DNA from: Aquipseudomonas alcaligenes
GTDB lineage: Bacteria > Pseudomonadota > Gammaproteobacteria > Pseudomonadales > Pseudomonadaceae
NCBI RefSeq assembly: GCF_003205495.1
Contig: NZ_QJRX01000008.1
Coordinates: 124,001 to 188,000 of the forward strand
Direction of reading: 5' to 3'
DNA length: 64,000 nucleotides
Below are positions 26,357 to 35,093 of the stretch, in pieces. The position numbers and the translations under genes are program-made. Below the pieces are notes generated by a model, which searched no databases, was not told the DNA's origin, and saw nothing but the letters and a program-made list of their open reading frames with translations. Position 1 is the stretch's first letter, and the number at the start of each line of letters is the position of its first letter.

Positions 26357-27792
26357 AACTGCGTCTGTTGCTGCTGTTGCCCCTGCTCCTGCAATTGCTC
26401 GGCTGTGCCGTCAACCCGGCCACCGGCAAGACCGACTTCGTGATGATGAGCGAGCAGCAGGAGATCGACCTGGGCCGCAGCTATGCCCAGGAGATCGCCA
26501 AGCAGTACCCGCGCTACGCCGACGAGAAGCTGCAGGCCTATGTGCAGCGGGTCGGCGAGCGGGTCGCCCGGCACGGCCACCGCAGCAACCTGGACTACCG
26601 CTTCACGGTGATCGACAGCCCGGACATCAACGCTTTCGCCATTCCCGGCGGGCACATCTATATCCACCGCGGGCTGATGGCCTACCTCGGCTCCGAGGCG
26701 GAGCTGGCCGCCGTGCTCGGTCATGAGGTCGGCCACGTCACCGCACGCCACAGCGTGCGCCAGCAGAGCCAGTCCACCGCCTGGAACATCCTCGGCCAGG
26801 CCGTGGCCATCGGCACCGGGGTGGGCGCCGCCGGCGACCTCGCCAGCACCCTGGGCAACGCCTTCGTGCGCGGCTACGGCCGCGACATGGAGCTGGAGGC
26901 CGACGGCTTCGGCGCGCAGTACCTGGCGCGCAGCGGCTACGACCCGCAGGCGATGATCGAGGTGGTCAAGGTGCTGAAGAACCAGGAGGACTTCACCCGT
27001 GACGAGGCCCTGGCCAAGGGCCAGGAAGTGGCGCCGGCCGGCTACCACGGCCTGTTCGACACCCACCCGGACAACGACACCCGCCTGCGCCAGGTGGTGG
27101 CCGCCGCCACCCCGCTGGCCACCGGCCAGGGCGAGGTGGGGCGCGAAACCTATCTGCGGATGATCGCGGGCATGCCCTTCGGCGACTCGGCCGAGGCCGG
27201 CGTGCGCCGTGGCCAGCGCTTCTACCATGTCGGCCTGGATTTCACCCTGGGCCTGCCGCAGGACTGGGAGCTGATCAACCGGCCCGACGCGCTGATCCTG
27301 CACAGCCCGGACCAGCAGGCCTTCATGGTCATGAGCATGCAGGGGCTCAAGGACGCGACCAGCGCCCAGGACTTCATCCGCCAGCGCACCGGCGGCCGCG
27401 GCCTGAGCGGCGAGCAGAGCTTCCGCCAGCACGGCCTGGAGGTGACCACCGGCGTGCTGCCCGGCAATGGCGCCAAGCGCGTGGCGGTGGTGATGCGCGG
27501 GCGCGACGCCTTCCAGTTCGTCGGTGCGGTCAAGGGCCGCGCCTCGCTGGAAAGCGCCGACGATCGCTTCATGGACATCGTGCGCAGCTTCCGCCCGCTG
27601 CAGGCGGACGAGCGCCGCCTGGGCGAGCCGCGGCGCCTGGCCCTGGTGCAGTTCCAGCGCGGGCAGAGCCTGGAGGAACTGAGTCGGCAGATGGAGGGCG
27701 AGGGTGACCGGCTCAAGCGCTTGCGTCTGCTAAATGGTCTGTATCCGACCGGTCAGCCACTTCCTGGCGATTGGCTCAAAGTGGTTCGCTGA
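26353..27792 (+). CDS. M48-family zinc metalloprotease lipoprotein (LoiP/BepA-like)
   Basis: A 479-residue protein with a lipoprotein signal (lipobox QLLGC, Cys18) and an M48 peptidase domain. Zinc ligands are in HEVGH at 124-128 with the third ligand Glu in the downstream RDMELEADGFG. NAFAIPGGHIYIHRGLM is a family signature. The C-terminal region (about 420-479) resembles a LysM-like or TPR-adjacent tail (RGQSLEELSRQMEG). The likely role is outer-membrane quality control in the periplasm. It overlaps the nuclease gene by four bases. Confidence 0.92.
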   Translation: MKLRLLLLLPLLLQLLGCAVNPATGKTDFVMMSEQQEIDLGRSYAQEIAKQYPRYADEKLQAYVQRVGERVARHGHRSNLDYRFTVIDSPDINAFAIPGGHIYIHRGLMAYLGSEAELAAVLGHEVGHVTARHSVRQQSQSTAWNILGQAVAIGTGVGAAGDLASTLGNAFVRGYGRDMELEADGFGAQYLARSGYDPQAMIEVVKVLKNQEDFTRDEALAKGQEVAPAGYHGLFDTHPDNDTRLRQVVAAATPLATGQGEVGRETYLRMIAGMPFGDSAEAGVRRGQRFYHVGLDFTLGLPQDWELINRPDALILHSPDQQAFMVMSMQGLKDATSAQDFIRQRTGGRGLSGEQSFRQHGLEVTTGVLPGNGAKRVAVVMRGRDAFQFVGAVKGRASLESADDRFMDIVRSFRPLQADERRLGEPRRLALVQFQRGQSLEELSRQMEGEGDRLKRLRLLNGLYPTGQPLPGDWLKVVR

Positions 27793-27879
27793 GTCGCTGC
27801 GAGCCCCGGCCTTGTGGGGCCTGGCCTTCTTGCGTATGCTCGCTCGCCTGCCTTTCACAGCAAAGCGGAAATAGCCGAA

Positions 27880-29148
27880 ATGTCCGATCTGAAAACTGCC
27901 GCTCTCGAGTATCACGCTCAGCCCCGCCCGGGAAAGCTCAGCGTCGAACTGACCAAGCCCACCGCCACCGCCCGTGACCTGTCCCTGGCCTACAGCCCGG
28001 GCGTGGCCGAGCCGGTACGCGAGATTGCCCGTGACGCCGAGCTGGCGTACCGCTACACCGGCAAGGGCAACCTGGTGGCAGTGATTTCCGACGGCACCGC
28101 GATCCTCGGCTTGGGCAACCTCGGCCCGCTGGCCTCCAAGCCGGTGATGGAAGGCAAGGGTGTGCTGTTCAAGCGCTTCGCCGGCATCGACGTGTTCGAC
28201 ATCGAGGTCGACTCCGAGAGCCCGCAGGCCTTCATCGACACCGTCAAGCGCATCTCCATCACCTTCGGCGGCATCAACCTGGAAGACATCAAGGCGCCCG
28301 AGTGCTTCGAGATCGAGCGCGCGCTGATCGAGCAGTGCGACATCCCGGTGTTCCACGATGACCAGCACGGCACTGCCATCGTCACCGCCGCCGGCATGCT
28401 CAACGCCCTGGAAATCGCCGGCAAGACCCTGGCCGAAGCCAAGATCGTCTGCCTCGGCGCCGGCGCCGCCGCCATCTCCTGCATGAAGCTGCTGGTGAGC
28501 ATGGGGGCCCAGGTCGAGAACATCTTCATGCTCGATCGCAAGGGCGTCATCCACGCCGGCCGCGACGACCTCAACCAGTACAAGGCGGTGTTCGCCCACG
28601 CCACCGACAAGCGCAGCCTGTCCGACGCCCTCGACGGCGCCGACGTGTTCGTCGGCCTGTCCGGTGCCAACCTGCTGAGCCAGGAAGACCTCAAGCGCAT
28701 GGCGCCGAACCCGATCGTCTTCGCCTGCTCCAACCCGGACCCGGAGATCAAGCCGGAGCTGGCCCGCGAGGCGCGCCCGGACGTGATCATGGCCACCGGC
28801 CGCTCGGACTACCCGAACCAGGTCAACAACGTGCTCGGCTTCCCCTTCATCTTCCGCGGTGCCCTGGACGTGCGCGCCACCCGCATCAACGAGGAAATGA
28901 AGATCGCCGCCGCCAACGCCCTGCGCGAGCTGGCCAAGCTGCCGGTGCCCAAGGAAGTCTGCGAGGCCTATGGCGGTATCGAGCTGAGCTTCGGCCGCGA
29001 GTACATCATTCCCAAGCCGATGGACGCGCGCCTGATCACCGTGGTCGCCGATGCCGTGGCCAAGGCCGCGATCGAGAGCGGCGTGGCGACCCTGCCCTAT
29101 CCCAAGCACTACCCGCTGAAGTCGGTGGACGACGTGTTCAACGGCTGA
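27880..29148 (+). CDS. maeB: NADP-dependent malic enzyme, short form
   Basis: A 422-residue enzyme that decarboxylates malate to pyruvate. It begins MSDLKTAALEYHAQPRPGK; the malate site is in AYSPGVAEPVREIA and VISDGTAILGLGNLGP, and NAD(P) binding in IVCLGAGAAAISCMKLL. It ends after the catalytic part, so it lacks the phosphotransacetylase-like domain found in the long MaeB proteins. A standard terminator follows 14 bases after the stop. Confidence 0.95.
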   Translation: MSDLKTAALEYHAQPRPGKLSVELTKPTATARDLSLAYSPGVAEPVREIARDAELAYRYTGKGNLVAVISDGTAILGLGNLGPLASKPVMEGKGVLFKRFAGIDVFDIEVDSESPQAFIDTVKRISITFGGINLEDIKAPECFEIERALIEQCDIPVFHDDQHGTAIVTAAGMLNALEIAGKTLAEAKIVCLGAGAAAISCMKLLVSMGAQVENIFMLDRKGVIHAGRDDLNQYKAVFAHATDKRSLSDALDGADVFVGLSGANLLSQEDLKRMAPNPIVFACSNPDPEIKPELAREARPDVIMATGRSDYPNQVNNVLGFPFIFRGALDVRATRINEEMKIAAANALRELAKLPVPKEVCEAYGGIELSFGREYIIPKPMDARLITVVADAVAKAAIESGVATLPYPKHYPLKSVDDVFNG

Positions 29149-29162
29149 TCGCCAGCGCCATG

Positions 29163-29191
29163 AAAAAGCCCCGCCAGTGCGGGGCTTTTTT
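29163..29191 (+). terminator. Terminator of maeB
   Basis: AAAAAGCCCCGC and GCGGGGCTTTTTT flank a four-base loop (CAGT); the stem is perfect and ends in a run of T. It also has an A-run on the left, so it could work on both strands. Confidence 0.9.
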
Positions 29192-29219
29192 GTGCCCGCG
29201 CGGTCGTACCTCGGGCAGC

Positions 29220-29253
29220 AAAAAGGCCCGCACCGCGTGGCGCGGTGCGGGCC
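29220..29253 (-). terminator. Terminator of oprG
   Basis: GGCCCGCACCGCG at 29225-29237 pairs with CGCGGTGCGGGCC at 29241-29253 around a three-base loop. On the minus strand it is followed by TTTTT. It sits 20 bases after the oprG stop. Confidence 0.9.
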
Positions 29254-29273
29254 CTCGAGAGTTGCCGAGCGGC

Positions 29274-29960
29274 TTAGAACTTGTAGCCCAGGCCGACCAT
29301 GTAGACGAAGGGATCGACGTCCACGTCCACCTCGACTTCGCGGCCGCCGAAGCTAGTGCTGCCCTGGGTGTCGATGTCGATGTAGCGTACCTGGGCGTTG
29401 AGCATGACGTTGTCGGTCAGCATGTAGTCCATGCCCACCTGGGCGGCCAGGCCCCAGGAGTCGTCCAGATCCAGGCCGCTGAAGCCCTTGTCCTCGGCCT
29501 CGCCGGTCAGCTCGGTGTCGAAGAACCAGGTGTAGTTGATGCCGGCGCCGACATAGGGCTGGAAGGCCGAGCCGGCGTCCAGCGGGTAGTACACCACGCT
29601 CAGGGTCGGCGGCAGGTGCTTGAGCTCGCCGAGCTTGCCGTTGAGGCCGGCAAACGGACCGGGCATGCCCTTGACGCCGACGTTGTGGCTGAACGGAGTG
29701 GCAGCCAGCAGCTCGATACCGACGTGGTCGGTGACCATGTAGGCGAAGTTCAGGCCCAGCTGGGTGTCGCTGTCCAGGGTGGCCTTGGTGCCGGCCACAT
29801 CGGTGCCGAGGGCGCCGACCCAGATGTCGCTGCTGTCTTCGTGCGGGTCGACGGTGGCGGCGCCGGCACGCACGATGATGTCACCGGCCTTGTGGGCCTG
29901 GGCCAGCGGGGTGGCCAGGGCGAGGGCGATCAGGGATGTGGCGAGCAGGGTCTTCTTCAT
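29274..29960 (-). CDS. oprG: Outer-membrane protein of the OmpW/OprG family
   Basis: A 228-residue eight-stranded beta-barrel with a signal peptide (KTLLATSLIALALATPLAQA) and a C-terminal YKF typical of outer-membrane proteins. The OmpW signatures are KAGDIIVRAGAATVDP at the mature start and YKLGL-type ends. OprG forms a narrow hydrophobic channel and is linked to uptake of small hydrophobic or amino-acid-like molecules. In P. aeruginosa it is controlled by Anr and sits beside the same zinc operon as here. An FNR/ANR-like half-palindrome lies 79 bases upstream. Confidence 0.9.
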   Translation of the reverse strand: MKKTLLATSLIALALATPLAQAHKAGDIIVRAGAATVDPHEDSSDIWVGALGTDVAGTKATLDSDTQLGLNFAYMVTDHVGIELLAATPFSHNVGVKGMPGPFAGLNGKLGELKHLPPTLSVVYYPLDAGSAFQPYVGAGINYTWFFDTELTGEAEDKGFSGLDLDDSWGLAAQVGMDYMLTDNVMLNAQVRYIDIDTQGSTSFGGREVEVDVDVDPFVYMVGLGYKF

Positions 29961-30032
29961 CTTGGGGGCTCCGGGGGAGTCAGCAATGTGTGTTGGCTGA
30001 CGTTCATCCTAAGGAGCCCCGCGGGCGATCAC

Positions 30033-30046
30033 TTGACCTGGCTCAA
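30033..30046 (-). promoter_or_regulatory. ANR/FNR-like box upstream of oprG
   Basis: On the minus strand TTGAGCCAGGTCAA shares the TTGA-N6-TCAA palindrome with the FNR consensus TTGAY-N4-RTCAA, deviating at one inner position. It is centred about 79 bases before the oprG start, a workable distance for an activator at -41.5. A match this loose needs experimental support. Confidence 0.4.
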
Positions 30047-30081
30047 TGGCCGCGCACCCCGGGGTGCGGCGGCCTGTCGCA

Positions 30082-30591
30082 CTACATCTCGTAGGGATAG
30101 ATCTTTTCCGCGGCCATGCGGTAGCCGGCCTCGGCCAGTTCACTGCTGACCTGCTCGGTGCGCAGCGGCCCCTCGATCCAGAAAGGCTGGTACAGCGCGT
30201 CCATCAGCACGCCCAGTTCGCTGGTGACATGCACGATCTGGTTGGACGGTGGCGGCGGCACGTGTATGCAGGCGCCGAAGTAGGGCACGAAGAGGAACTC
30301 GGTTACCCGGCCTTCCTCGGTCACGTCCAGCGGCACTATGTAGCCGGGCAGCCTGATCTGCTGGCCGTCCAGCGCCTTGACCACCGGCGCGGCCGGCGAT
30401 TGCTGCCTGGCCGCCGGGCCGCTCTCGGCGGCCAGGGCGTCGGCCAGCTGGGTGAGGTCGTGCATCGGCATCTGCTGCGCCGGCTGCGGCGGTGCGTCTG
30501 GCGGGACCAGTTCGCTCCAGGTCAGCTCGCGCGGCTCCGCGGCCCAGAGCGAGGTGGTACAGAACAGCAGGGCGAACAGCAGATGACGCAT
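30082..30591 (-). CDS. DUF3299 periplasmic protein of the zinc operon
   Basis: A 169-residue exported protein with a signal peptide (LLFALLFCTTSLWAAEP) and a DUF3299 domain: IRLPGYIVPLDVTEEGRVTEF, FLFVPYFGACIHVPPPPSNQ and a C-terminal YRMAAEKIYPYE. The CIHVPPPP segment is the most conserved part. Function is unknown; members lie with FtsX-like ABC permeases. It is the last gene of the zinc operon, eight bases after the permease. In P. aeruginosa the orthologous set (PA4063-PA4066) is induced by zinc limitation. Confidence 0.85.
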   Translation of the reverse strand: MRHLLFALLFCTTSLWAAEPRELTWSELVPPDAPPQPAQQMPMHDLTQLADALAAESGPAARQQSPAAPVVKALDGQQIRLPGYIVPLDVTEEGRVTEFLFVPYFGACIHVPPPPSNQIVHVTSELGVLMDALYQPFWIEGPLRTEQVSSELAEAGYRMAAEKIYPYEM

Positions 30592-30599
30592 GGGCAACC

Positions 30600-31862
30600 T
30601 CACAGGCGAATGGACAGGCCGTCGGCCAGCGACTGCCGATAGGCGCGCCAGGCCGGCACGCCCCCCATCAGCAGGGCGGCGCCCAGAATAGCGCCGAGCA
30701 GGCTCCACTCATAGGCGCTGGGCAATGCCAGCGGCAGATACAGGCCGTACTGCGCCTGCACCCAGCCCTGGCTGGCGGCGATGCCGCCATACAGCAGGGC
30801 CAGGCCCAGCGCCGCGCCGGCCAGGGCCAGCACCAGCGCCTCCAGCACCAGCAGCCCGGCGATATGCCAGGGGCGCGCGCCGACCGAGCGCAGGATGGCC
30901 ATCTCGCGGCGGCGTTCGTTGAGACTGGTGAGAATGGCCGTGAGCATGCCGATCAGGCCGGTCAGCACGACGAACAGCGAAACCACGAACAGCGCCTTCT
31001 CCGCCGTGCCCATCAGGCTCCACAGCTCCTGCAGGGCCACGCCAGGAAGGATCGCCAGCAGCGGCTCGCCGCGGTACTCGTTGACCTGGCGCTGCACGGT
31101 GAAAGTGGCGACCTTGCTCTTCAAGCCGAGCAACACGGCGGTGATGGCTTTCGGTTGCAGGTGCATCTCGCGCGCCTGCTCGGCGCTGACCCTGGCCGCG
31201 CCGCGTGCCGGCATGCCGTTCTGCCAGTCGACGTGCAGCGCCTCCATGCCGGCCAGCGAGATGTGCAGGGTGCGGTCGACCGGCGTGCCGGTGCGAGCGA
31301 GGATGCCGACCACACGGAACGGCTTGTCGTCATGCTGGGTCAGGCTGACGGTGGCCACGCCGTGGGCCAGGACGATCTGGTCTCCCAACTTGTACTTCAG
31401 TGCCTCGGCCACTTCGGCGCCGAGCACCACCTCGAACAGGTCGGCGAAGGGCTTGCCCTGGGCCAGCTGCAGAGGCTGGCCGCGGCCGTAGCGGTAATGC
31501 TCGAAGTAGCCGGTGTCGGTGCCCAGCACCCGGTAGCCGCGGTGCGAGTCGCCCAGCGACAGCGGGATGGCCCACTTCACCTGCGGGTGTCTGGCCAGGG
31601 TCTCGAAGCTGTCCCAGCGAATGTTGTTGGTGGCGTTGCCGATGCGGAACACCGAGTACAGCAGCATGTTAACGCTGCCCGAGCGCGCGCCGACGATCAG
31701 GTCGGTGCCGCTGATGGTGCTGGCGAAGCTGGCGCGCGCCTCGGTACGCACCCGCTCGACGGCCAGCAGCAGGCACACCGAGAGGGCGATGGCGAACACC
31801 GTGAGCAGGGCGGTGAAGCGGCGGTTGGCCAGGCTGGCCAGGGCGATGCGTAATAAATGCAT
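30600..31862 (-). CDS. ABC transporter permease, FtsX/LolE-like
   Basis: A 420-residue membrane protein of the MacB-FtsX group: an N-terminal helix (about 18-36), a large periplasmic domain (about 40-270, containing DLIVGARSGSVNMLLYSV) and three C-terminal helices (ALFVVSLFVVLTGLIGMLT and following). Such permeases usually move lipoproteins, lipids or drive periplasmic partners rather than import ions. It pairs with the ATPase one base upstream. The linked DUF2796 and DUF3299 proteins suggest a role in zinc-related periplasmic metal handling. Confidence 0.88.
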   Translation of the reverse strand: MHLLRIALASLANRRFTALLTVFAIALSVCLLLAVERVRTEARASFASTISGTDLIVGARSGSVNMLLYSVFRIGNATNNIRWDSFETLARHPQVKWAIPLSLGDSHRGYRVLGTDTGYFEHYRYGRGQPLQLAQGKPFADLFEVVLGAEVAEALKYKLGDQIVLAHGVATVSLTQHDDKPFRVVGILARTGTPVDRTLHISLAGMEALHVDWQNGMPARGAARVSAEQAREMHLQPKAITAVLLGLKSKVATFTVQRQVNEYRGEPLLAILPGVALQELWSLMGTAEKALFVVSLFVVLTGLIGMLTAILTSLNERRREMAILRSVGARPWHIAGLLVLEALVLALAGAALGLALLYGGIAASQGWVQAQYGLYLPLALPSAYEWSLLGAILGAALLMGGVPAWRAYRQSLADGLSIRL

Positions 31863-31863
31863 G

Positions 31864-32571
31864 TCAGACCTCCGCCGGTTTGCTGGCGCGGTTCAGCTCG
31901 GCCAGCGAGACACTGCGGTCGAACAGCGGCGCCAGGCTCTGGTCGTGGCTGACGAACAGCAGGCTGGCGCCCGCTGCGCGGCACTCGGTGAACAGCAGCT
32001 GGAGGAAGGCCTCGCGGGCGTCGTGATCCAGCGCCGAGGTCGGTTCGTCGGCGATCACCAGTTCCGGCTGGCCGATCAGCGCGCGCGCGGCGGCGACCCG
32101 CTGCTGCTGGCCGATCGACAAGGAATCGGCGCGGCGCTCCAGCAGCTCGGCCTTCAGATCCAGGTGCTGCAGCAGCTGAGCAGCGGCGTTGTCGACGCTG
32201 CCGTGGCGCTCGCTGGCGCGGCGGGCGCGGCTCTTGGAGAAGCGACAGGGCAGTTCGACGTTCTCGCGTACCGAGAGGAACGGCAGCAGGTTGAACTGCT
32301 GGAAGATGTAGCCGGTGTGGTCGACGCGAAAACGGTCGCGGGCGCCGGAGGACATCTGCGCCAGCTCCTGACCGAGCAGCTTGAGACAGCCGCGGCCAGG
32401 CTTCTGCACGCCGCCGAGCAGGCCGAGTAGGGTGGTCTTGCCACTGCCGCTGGGGCCCTTGAGGAACAGGCTTTCGCCACGGCGCAGGGTAAAGCTGGGG
32501 ATATCCAGCAGCTCGGCCTGGCCGGGCCAGGCGAAGCCGAGGTCGGTGAGTTCGATCAGTGCGTCGGACAT
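31864..32571 (-). CDS. ABC transporter ATP-binding protein, LolD/MacB-like
   Basis: A 235-residue ATPase with Walker A GPSGSGKTT, signature LSIGQQQRVAAARAL and Walker B LVIADEPTSALD. The sequence is closest to the LolD/MacB group that works with FtsX-like permeases. The sequence LAQMSSGARDRFRVDHTGYIFQQFNLLP is group-typical but split here by description only. It belongs to the zinc operon, 80 bases after the DUF2796 gene and one base before the permease. Confidence 0.93.
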   Translation of the reverse strand: MSDALIELTDLGFAWPGQAELLDIPSFTLRRGESLFLKGPSGSGKTTLLGLLGGVQKPGRGCLKLLGQELAQMSSGARDRFRVDHTGYIFQQFNLLPFLSVRENVELPCRFSKSRARRASERHGSVDNAAAQLLQHLDLKAELLERRADSLSIGQQQRVAAARALIGQPELVIADEPTSALDHDAREAFLQLLFTECRAAGASLLFVSHDQSLAPLFDRSVSLAELNRASKPAEV

Positions 32572-32651
32572 GGGCGATCCGCGAGTCGGAGAAGGCGACA
32601 GCTTAAAGGCAAGGAGAGCGGCGGCGCACCCGCAGGATGCGCCGGCGTGTT

Positions 32652-33248
<597 letters not shown>

Positions 33249-33276
33249 GGGGCGAACTCCGGTGATGGATTGTTAG

Positions 33277-33291
33277 GTTATGTTGTAACAT
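33277..33291. promoter_or_regulatory. Zur-type zinc-responsive operator
   Basis: GTTATGTTGTAACAT matches the pseudomonad Zur box pattern GTTATATTATAACAT at 13 of 15 positions and is a near-perfect palindrome (GTTA facing TAAC). It lies 29 bases before the DUF2796 start and 70 bases before the divergent small gene at 33361, so it may control both. Confidence 0.65.
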
Positions 33292-33360
33292 TTATCCGTG
33301 GCGATTGGCCAGTCTCGGCGCGCATGGCAGCATGGCGGCCTGCTGTTCGGGAGAGTGAAG

Positions 33361-33693
33361 ATGCTGCGAATCAAGGGGCGGGTCGGCGACTGGCCGGTGG
33401 ACCTGACGCTGGAGATGGATGCCGAGGACTGGGCTCGGCTGGCGGCGCATTTGCCGCTGGAAGCGCCACCCGGCGCGGTGCGCAGTGTTAGTCCGGCCGA
33501 CGACCTGTGGCACCAGGCGCAGGAACTGCTGCAGCGCGCCGGCAGCCTGGAGGGGCCGCAACTGCTCGGCGAACTGGCCGCCCTGGCCGGTGGCGAGGCG
33601 GCCGGCAAGCGCCTGCTGGTGCGCCTGCGTCATTGCCCGCAGGTGCAGGTGGAAAGCGGCGAGGCGGCGCCGCTGTATCGCTGGATCGGCTAG
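33361..33693 (+). CDS. Hypothetical protein (110 residues)
   Basis: I do not recognise a domain. The protein starts MLRIKGRVGDWPVDLTLEMD, has an alternating beta-like N-terminal part and a helical middle (DDLWHQAQELLQRAGSLEG), and ends RHCPQVQVESGEAAPLYRWI. It has no signal peptide or membrane helix. GGGAGAGTGAAG precedes the ATG. It is divergent from the zinc operon, sharing the Zur-type box region, and convergent with the thioesterase with a four-base overlap of the stops. A protein of this size occupies the same place in P. aeruginosa. Confidence 0.7.
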   Translation: MLRIKGRVGDWPVDLTLEMDAEDWARLAAHLPLEAPPGAVRSVSPADDLWHQAQELLQRAGSLEGPQLLGELAALAGGEAAGKRLLVRLRHCPQVQVESGEAAPLYRWIG

Positions 33694-34124
33694 CCGGCCT
33701 GATTGATCGTCACACCCGGTGCGCCGCGCTCCAGCTGGGCGCGGATGGCCTCGGGAATGGCGACCTTGGTGAAGGCTCGGGCATCGACCATCACATAGGT
33801 GACCTCGCTGCGGGCGATGGCGGCCTGGTCGGCCTGGCGGCGGATGTCCACTTCCAGGGTGAACGAGCTGTTGCCCAGGCGCAGGCTGCGCACCTCCAGC
33901 TGCAGCACGTCGTCGAAGCGCGCCGGCGCGCTCCAGTCGGTGACCATGCGCACCACCTGGCTGTCCAGGCCCTGCTCCAGCAGAGCCTGGTAGCTGCCGA
34001 ACACGGCGCGGTAGAACTCGGTGGCCGCCACGTCCACGTAGTCGCCGTAGCGGGCGTTGAACACCACCTGCTGGGCGTCGCACTCGCCGTAGCGCACCCG
34101 CAGCAGTAGGCGGAAGGGCGCCAT
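33690..34124 (-). CDS. Acyl-CoA thioesterase, YbgC/FcbJ-like hotdog protein
   Basis: A 144-residue single hotdog domain. RVRYGECDAQQVVFNARYGDYVDVAATEF carries the 4HBT-type active-site Asp in ECDAQ and the conserved N..Y...; this matches YbgC/4-hydroxybenzoyl-CoA-type thioesterases. Its exact acyl-CoA substrate is not predictable. The start codon shares a base with the ybbN stop (TGATG), so the two are translationally coupled. Confidence 0.85.
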   Translation of the reverse strand: MAPFRLLLRVRYGECDAQQVVFNARYGDYVDVAATEFYRAVFGSYQALLEQGLDSQVVRMVTDWSAPARFDDVLQLEVRSLRLGNSSFTLEVDIRRQADQAAIARSEVTYVMVDARAFTKVAIPEAIRAQLERGAPGVTINQAG

Positions 34125-34996
34125 CAGTAGATGGCCTGGTACAGCTTGCGGCGGTACAGGGTGACCAGCGGGTGGTCGTTGCCGAGCAGGTCGAACACCT
34201 GCAGCAGGGTCTTGTGCGGCAGACCCTCCTGGAAGCTGCGGTTGCGCACGAACAGCTTGAGCAGGCCGTCCAGCGCCGCCTCGTACTGCTGGCGCGCCAG
34301 CTGCTGCACCGCCAGCTGGTAGCTGGCCTCGTCGTCGTCCGGGTTCTGCGCCAGACGGCTCTTCAGCTCGGCGCCATCCGGCAGGCTGGCGGCCTGGCGC
34401 AGGAAGGTCAGCTGGGCCTTGGCGCCGGCCAGGGCCTGCTTGTGCTCGTCGCCCTTGACCGCGTTCAGCACCGCCTCGGCTTCGCCCAGCTCGCCGCGTT
34501 CGGCCAGGCAGCGGGCGTAGAGGATCAGCGCCGCACCGTTCTCGTTGTTCTCGGTCAGCACCTGCTTGAGCAGGGCCTCGGCCTCGCCGAAGCGCTCCTC
34601 GGCGAACAGCGCCTGGGCCGTCTCCAGCGGATCGGCGGCCAGCGGCGCCGGTTCGGCCACATGCGGCTTGAGCATTTCGCGGATGGCCGACTCCGGCTGG
34701 GCGCCGGCGAAACCGTCGACCGGCTGTCCGTCCTTGAACAGCACCACGGTCGGCAGGCTGCGGATGCCGAAGCGCATGACGATGTCCTGCTCGGCGTCGC
34801 AGTCGACCTTGGCCAGCAGCAGTTCGCCGCGGAACTCCTCGGCGATCTTCGCCAGCAGCGGCATCAGCGCCTTGCACGGCGCGCACCACTCGGCCCAGAA
34901 GTCGACCAGCACCGGCTTGTGGAAGGAGTTCTGGATCACCAGCTGCTCGAAATTGGCGGCACCGGAGACGTCGAAGATGTAGGGGGTATCGCTCAT
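34124..34996 (-). CDS. Thioredoxin-fold co-chaperone YbbN (CnoX-like)
   Basis: A 290-residue protein with an N-terminal thioredoxin domain (1-110; active site WCAPCK, Cys38 and Cys41) and a C-terminal TPR-like helical domain (AQALFAEERFGEAEALLKQVL and repeats). In E. coli the homologue CnoX protects proteins during bleach stress and hands them to GroEL or DnaK; there the active site is degenerate, while here both cysteines are present, as in other thioredoxin-active homologues. Upstream is a hairpin (35064-35089). Confidence 0.92.
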   Translation of the reverse strand: MSDTPYIFDVSGAANFEQLVIQNSFHKPVLVDFWAEWCAPCKALMPLLAKIAEEFRGELLLAKVDCDAEQDIVMRFGIRSLPTVVLFKDGQPVDGFAGAQPESAIREMLKPHVAEPAPLAADPLETAQALFAEERFGEAEALLKQVLTENNENGAALILYARCLAERGELGEAEAVLNAVKGDEHKQALAGAKAQLTFLRQAASLPDGAELKSRLAQNPDDDEASYQLAVQQLARQQYEAALDGLLKLFVRNRSFQEGLPHKTLLQVFDLLGNDHPLVTLYRRKLYQAIY

Positions 34997-35063
34997 GGCT
35001 GTTCTCGGAGAGGCGAAAGGCTGGAACTATAAATGCGGGCGGTAGGGCTCGGATACAAGCAGT

Positions 35064-35089
35064 CCCCTCTCCCACAAGTGGGCGAGGGG
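35064..35089. repeat. GC-rich hairpin between the methyltransferase gene and ybbN
   Basis: CCCCTCTCCCAC and GTGGGCGAGGGG are complementary with one mismatch and a two-base centre. It lies four bases after the stop of the methyltransferase gene in minus-strand order. There is no T-run, so it could be a processing or factor-dependent termination structure, or a dispersed intergenic repeat. Confidence 0.5.
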
Positions 35090-35093
35090 AGTG

